From positions 20,707,701-20,771,700 of the forward strand of contig NC_065571.1 in assembly GCF_937616625.2 (NCBI RefSeq): a stretch of 64,000 nt of DNA, written 5' to 3'. A program made the position numbers and the translations under genes. The DNA is from Mercurialis annua. Lineage: Eukaryota; Streptophyta; Magnoliopsida; Malpighiales; Euphorbiaceae. The notes under the pieces were generated by a model. It worked only from the letters and a program-made list of their open reading frames with translations. It was not told the DNA's origin and ran no database searches. How positions within the stretch are numbered: position 1 is the stretch's first letter; every line of letters begins with the position of its first letter. Positions 59,987 through 64,000 of this stretch are shown piece by piece.

Positions 59987-60990
59987 TAGGGACAGGGTAA
60001 GGCTAGAGTGTTTGCTTTGACTCCTCAGGATGCTCGTGCATCAAATTCCGTGGTGCAAGGTACTATTCGCATTTTATTTGTAGATGCTTTGGTCTTATTT
60101 GATGCGATTGCAACCCACTCTTTTGTTTCTTTGAGTTTTGCTGCTAAGTTGGGCGCGACACCATCTAGGTTGTTAGAGCCTTTATCTGTATCTACACCTT
60201 TATCTGACTGTGTTGTGGTGGACGTGGTTTATACATGGTAGAGATCTTAGTATTGATTTGATTATGCTTGACATGTTATCTTTTGATGTCATCTTGGGGA
60301 TGGATTGGCTTTCACGCCATTTTTCTTCTATCGGCTGTCGAGGGATGTCGGTTGTATTTGGGATTCCTGGTGATATTCCTTTTTCTTTCGAAGAGGAGAA
60401 GGAGGAGACACCTAAGCATCTAATTTCGGCGATCAAGGCCAAGCGTATGATGGGCAAGGGTTGCCAGGATTTCTTAGCGGTAGTTCGTGATTTAGAGGCT
60501 GAAAGTGGTGATGTGCATAGTGTTTCGATAGTTAATGAGTTCACTGATGTGTTTCTAGAGGAGTTGCCTGGATTACCACCTGATCGTGACATTGAAATCT
60601 GTATCGATGTTGCTCCTGGAACAACTCCTATTTCGATACCTCTGTATCGGATGGCTAGCTGAAAGAGTTGAAGGAACAGTTACGGGAATTGCTGGATAGT
60701 GGTTTTATCAGATCGAGTACTTCTCCGTGGGGTGCTCCTGTGTTGTTTGTCAAGAAGAAGGATGGTTCTTTTCGGCTGTGTATCGTCTACAGGCAGCTAA
60801 ATAAGGTTACTATCAAGAACATATATCCTCTTCCTTGCATTGATGATTTGTTCGACCAGTTGAAGGGTGCTAAGTGCTTTTCGAAGATTGACTTGAGATC
60901 CGGGTATCATCAACTTCGGATTCGAGACATCGATGTGCCTAAGACTGCTTTCAGAACGCGTTACGGGCATTTCGAGTTTCTGGTCATGTC
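59987..60990 (+). pseudogene. pol: E7 pol: protease and partial reverse transcriptase
   Basis: The protease domain starts VFALTPQDAR directly after TAG 59987. Its active-site loop reads FDAIATHSF, with Ile where Gly is required, so it should be inactive. A deletion of about 20 bp near 60230 shifts the frame; the domain goes on as [13 protein letters not shown] second frame change falls near 60655 before the RT start ([20 protein letters not shown]). RT contains [10 protein letters not shown] (Val for the usual Asp), [13 protein letters not shown] and FEFLVMS, then breaks off before the FIDD catalytic pair where the E9 LTR begins. Confidence 0.85.
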
Positions 60991-61512
60991 ATTAAGGTTT
61001 CATTCGGATCCTGTACTTGGCTGCATATGATTGATTACGATTTTATGTTTTATTTGAATACTTATTAGTAAATGTATGAACTCACTCAGTATATCCCAAT
61101 ATACTGACCCCTCACAGATTTCCTTTCAGGATAAAGACGCTTTGAAGCAACGGACTTCTATCCTACTTCCAGAAGTCTGTATTTTTTAGTATATAAAGAA
61201 ATAGTACTTTACTCTTAGAGCTGCAGTAGATAAGTGTTTTGCAAGTCAGCTTGTATGTGTAGTTTTCTGTAAATATAACTTTAACGTTTTAAAGTTTTAA
61301 ACGTTTTACGCTTGCTGCGTTATTTATTTTGTGACTGCCAGAGGATATGTGTGCCTGGCATGTGTGCTTCTGCATGACGCGTGTTTATTTATGTCATGCA
61401 TGACGATTATATTTGCGAAAAATTATTTCACGTTTTTAGGCTTGCTACGGGTTTCGGAGCAACCACTCCCATTCCCTAGCGCCGGTCTCGGCCCTGAGAT
61501 TGGGTCGTGAAA
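60991..61512 (+). repeat. E9 5' LTR remnant (3' part)
   Basis: Matches the E3 solo LTR from attaaggtttc through aatgtatgaactcactcagt and agaagtctgta to the end. U5 hairpin GGAG/CTCC at 61456-61469. It ends gtcgtgaaa, where CA has become AA. Confidence 0.85.
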
Positions 61513-61516
61513 ATGT

Positions 61517-61528
61517 TTGTATCAGAGC
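61517..61528 (+). other. E9 primer-binding site (mutated)
   Basis: TTGTATCAGAGC, one base off the standard TGGTATCAGAGC. Confidence 0.75.
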
Positions 61529-61778
61529 ATGGTCCAGTTACCATTGCTATGTCAGAAGAGTGATTGATTTTTTTCCTAGGAATCTATTGCAGCACATAGG
61601 ACTCGAGTCTTGTCTTTCTTACGTATTCATTTGATTTTCAAACTTTCAGCTTTTCCCTCTAGGATGTGAGTCTGTCTTATGTGTGTGTTCGTATGTGAAG
61701 AGATGCGCGTTTATTACGGTATGCGTTTGCGATAATATGCGATTATGTGGCTAAGTAACGTTGTTTGTCTTGGTCAGG

Positions 61779-63079
61779 ATGTCTGACCAACGACAAGAAG
61801 TAGAGCGAGCTGCCGCTGCAGCACGAAACGTTATAGAAGGGGCGCATAACGTCCATCCAGAAGGTCAAGATGAGTCTTCTGTCCACGGAGGAGGTGGTGG
61901 CCAAGAGGCCCAGGCGCAGGCACCTGGAGTGCAAGCGCAAGCCCAGCAACCTAATGTTGTGGGTTTTGATCTGAATCAGTTCCTTACGGGAATTGCGGCT
62001 ATGCAAGCTAATCAGGCAGAGGTGCAGAATATGCATCGTGAACAACTTCAACAGCAACAGCTACGCAATGTTGCTTTCACTGATCGAGATATCGTTTTGG
62101 CTTATATGCGCCTCAAGCCAACTAAGTTTGACAGTACAGTCGATGCTCTCGATTTCCTCGAAGAAGTAGAACGTAATGCTCGACGCCTGCAAGCTAATGA
62201 GAGACAGACCATCATTATGGTGGAAATGTCGTTGAAAGGACCTGCGAAAGATTGGTTTCAGTAGCATATTCAGCCAACCATGGATACTATGACTTGGGCT
62301 GAATTTACAAACCACTTTAGTTATCGTAGCCAGTGGTTGACCCTGAGTAGAGGCAATCGATCTGTGCAAGAGTATGTAACGGAGTTTACCAGAGTGAGTA
62401 GGTTTGCACGAGACCTGACTACAGACCCTGTTAGAGTGAACTCGAGGTTTGTAGAGGGTCTAGGAGCTGAATTTGTGAGTCTGACGTCTGATATCGAAAG
62501 AACCTTAGTGCAACTGATTGATAGTGCTAGGCAAATGGAAGTTTCTCTGATCCGTTTTGGAAGAATTCCGGACCCTTCCAATGTTGCACCTGTGAGAGAT
62601 AATACGTTTCGCAGCGTGCAGAGCGCACCTACCCGATCATATGCTGGGAGTTATTCTCGACCTCCATCACGTCAACAGAGAAATAAGAGAGCTCGGTATG
62701 GAACTAGAGTCAGTACTTCAGGCACCGGATTTAGTGCCAGATCGATGAGTGACATGGGAGGCGGAGTTCCTTTATGTCTGAACTGTAATAGGAGGCACTA
62801 CGGCGCGTGTTACACTGCTAATGGAGCATGTTTTAATTGTGGTCAACGGGGCCATTTCGCTAGAGACTGTCCGAGGCAGATGCCCCAAGGCTCAATGACT
62901 ACTGTAGTACAACCTTCTTATCAGCAGCAGAGAACCGCGCAGCAGTTAGCGTCAGGATATGATCAGACAGGAAGTACCTTTACTGGTTAGAGAGGCCGTG
63001 GCTATGGAAATCGTGGAGGAAGAAATGGCGGAGGACGCGGTACTGGCCAGACCTCGCAGGCTGGCGGAAGTCAAGCTAG
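61779..63079 (+). pseudogene. gag: E9 gag
   Basis: Start MSDQRQEVERAAAAARN at 61779, 266 bp after the LTR. An acidic and Gln-rich N-terminus is followed by FDLNQFLTGIAAMQ, the capsid core (LDFLEEVERNARRLQ, KDWFQ), SRFVEGLGAEFVSL, a linker, CLNCNRRHYGAC and the knuckle CFNCGQRGHFARDC (from 62829). It lacks the N-terminal Arg/Gly repeats of E2 and E7 gag; a GRGYGNRGG stretch lies instead at the C-terminus. TAG stops at 62262 and 62988 both stand where Gln (CAG) is likely. About 11 residues of the usual YYLPFSVTE stretch are deleted in frame (near 62315). Confidence 0.85.
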
Positions 63080-64000
63080 GGTCTTTGCACTGAATCCTCA
63101 GGAGGCTCAGGCTTCCAATGTGGTGGTGCAAGGTACCTTTTCTATCGCTTTTCAAGACGCATTAATTTTATTTGATCCGGGCGCTACGCATTCGTTTGTT
63201 TCGCCTAGTTTTTCTAGTAAGTTAGGAGTGCAACCAACGTATCTTAGGAATCCCTTATCCGTAGCTACTCCAGTTGGAGAAAGTGTGGAAGTTAGTATCG
63301 TTTACCCGTCTTGTCCTGTGAAAGTTCAAGGACGAGATTTGTTAGTTGACTTGATTTTACTCGAAGTATTAGCTTTTGACGTCATACTAGGAATGGATTG
63401 GCTAGCTCAGCACTACGCTAATGTGGATTGCCGGAAGAAGACGGTGACGTTTAACACGCCTGGAATTGAAGCGGTTTCAATTCAGGGCGATAAGATGGAA
63501 TCTTCTACGAGTATTATTTCAGCTATTAAAGCTTGTAGTATGTTGAAGAAGGGATGTCAAGGATTCTTAGCGGTAGTACGAGACGTGGAGAAGAAAAGTG
63601 TAAATTTAAGTGATGTGCCAGTTGTGTCGGAATATCCAGACGTTTTTCCAGAGGAATTATCTGGATTACCCCCAGATCGCGAGATTGAATTTTGTATCGA
63701 ATTGGCTTCTGGCATGAAGCCGATATCGATACCTCCTTATCGAATGGCGCCAGCAGAGCTCAAAGAACTTAAGGATCAGTTAGAAGAATTGTTTGATCGT
63801 GGTTTTATCAGACCGAGTGTATCCCCGAGGGGTGCACCAGTGTTGTTCGTGAAAAAGAAAGATGGATCGCTTCGACTATGTATCGATTATCGACAGCTGG
63901 ATAAGGTGACAATTAAGAATAAGTATCCGTTACCCAGAATCGACGATTTGTTCGATCAGTTACAAGGAGCAAAGTTTTTATCCAAAATTGACCTGAGATC
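63080..64000 (+). pseudogene. pol: E9 pol: protease and start of reverse transcriptase
   Basis: In frame with gag and open to the window end. The protease runs from [10 protein letters not shown], with active-site loop FDPGATHSF (Pro where Ala or Ser is usual) and [14 protein letters not shown] begins [20 protein letters not shown] (Arg for the usual Trp), [10 protein letters not shown] and the first catalytic block LSKIDLRS at the edge. It is called a pseudogene because of the two stops upstream in gag; the pol part itself shows no stop. Confidence 0.85.

Larger units (their letters stand above)
49200..60990 (+). mobile_element. E7: Tekay-type element truncated in RT
   Basis: 5' LTR (49200-52247), standard PBS, gag (split by E8 at 52909/58871) and pol up to the middle of reverse transcriptase. 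At about 60990 the sequence switches to an LTR fragment of another family (E9), so the rest of pol, the PPT and the 3' LTR are gone. The junction has a 3-bp shared att. The element cannot be functional. Confidence 0.9.
60991..64000 (+). mobile_element. E9: 5'-truncated Tekay-type element, runs off the window
   Basis: An LTR remnant of about 520 bp, a decayed PBS, a leader and gag-pol in a single frame to the window end. The front of its 5' LTR was lost at the junction with E7, or E7 and E9 were joined by recombination. The LTR part is the E3 family. It has only two stops in about 2.2 kb of gag-pol, so its coding region is better kept than E2 or E7. Confidence 0.9.

Overview
This is plant nuclear DNA, most likely pericentromeric or knob-like heterochromatin of a flowering plant. 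The whole window is explained by one AT-rich satellite family and nine chromovirus-type Ty3/gypsy LTR retrotransposons (E1 to E9). I see no host gene, tRNA, rRNA or CRISPR array. The plant origin rests on gag-pol proteins of the Tekay/Del chromovirus clade (CCHC gag, RVP protease, RT, RNase H, integrase with a C-terminal chromodomain), a primer-binding site complementary to initiator tRNA-Met, and LTRs of 2.3 to 3.0 kb that start TGTAATA and end TGACA. The species cannot be named from the sequence.

Layout: satellite block A (1-7538). E1 (7539-9366) is the front of an LTR, cut by E2. E2 (9367-33018) is a degenerate full-length element with both LTRs. Its gag is split by solo LTR E3 (13336-15630, TSD ggttt). 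Its 3' LTR is split by the non-autonomous element E4 (20880-31058, TSD accag). Satellite block B (33019-38779). E5 is a solo LTR (38780-41455, TSD aaacg). Satellite block C (41456-45996). E6 (45997 to about 48191) is an LTR that lost its 3' end. Satellite block D (to 49199). E7 (49200 to about 60990) is an element truncated inside reverse transcriptase, and its gag is split by the short non-autonomous element E8 (52910-58870, TSD gccat). E9 (about 60991 to the window end) has a 5'-truncated LTR, a PBS, and a gag-pol frame that runs off the window.

All nine elements point in the same direction (+). Insertion order is satellite, then E1, then E2, then E3 and E4; and satellite, then E7, then E8. 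By eye, the E8 LTRs differ at about 18 of 2322 positions and the E4 LTRs at about 43 of 2820, so the two non-autonomous elements are the youngest arrivals. They need trans-acting proteins from autonomous relatives of the E2, E7 or E9 type. E2 gag-pol keeps one reading frame from 12544 to 19805, but it contains eleven premature stops, nine of them TAG.

The most interesting signals are non-coding. Several LTR families carry arrays of 16-bp dyads (7-nt arm ending in CG, 2-nt spacer, complementary arm). Copy number (4 to 7) and alternating spacing are similar, but the arm sequence differs by family: GGTCTCG, GTGCACG or GTGTGCG. The LTRs also share a two-stem RNA-like fold and a U5 hairpin whose stems change on both sides together. 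E4 and E8, which are otherwise unlike, share a conserved coding-like block. The satellite is built from two related half-monomers of about 29 bp arranged AB or AAB, with a higher-order period of about 1.2 to 1.7 kb.
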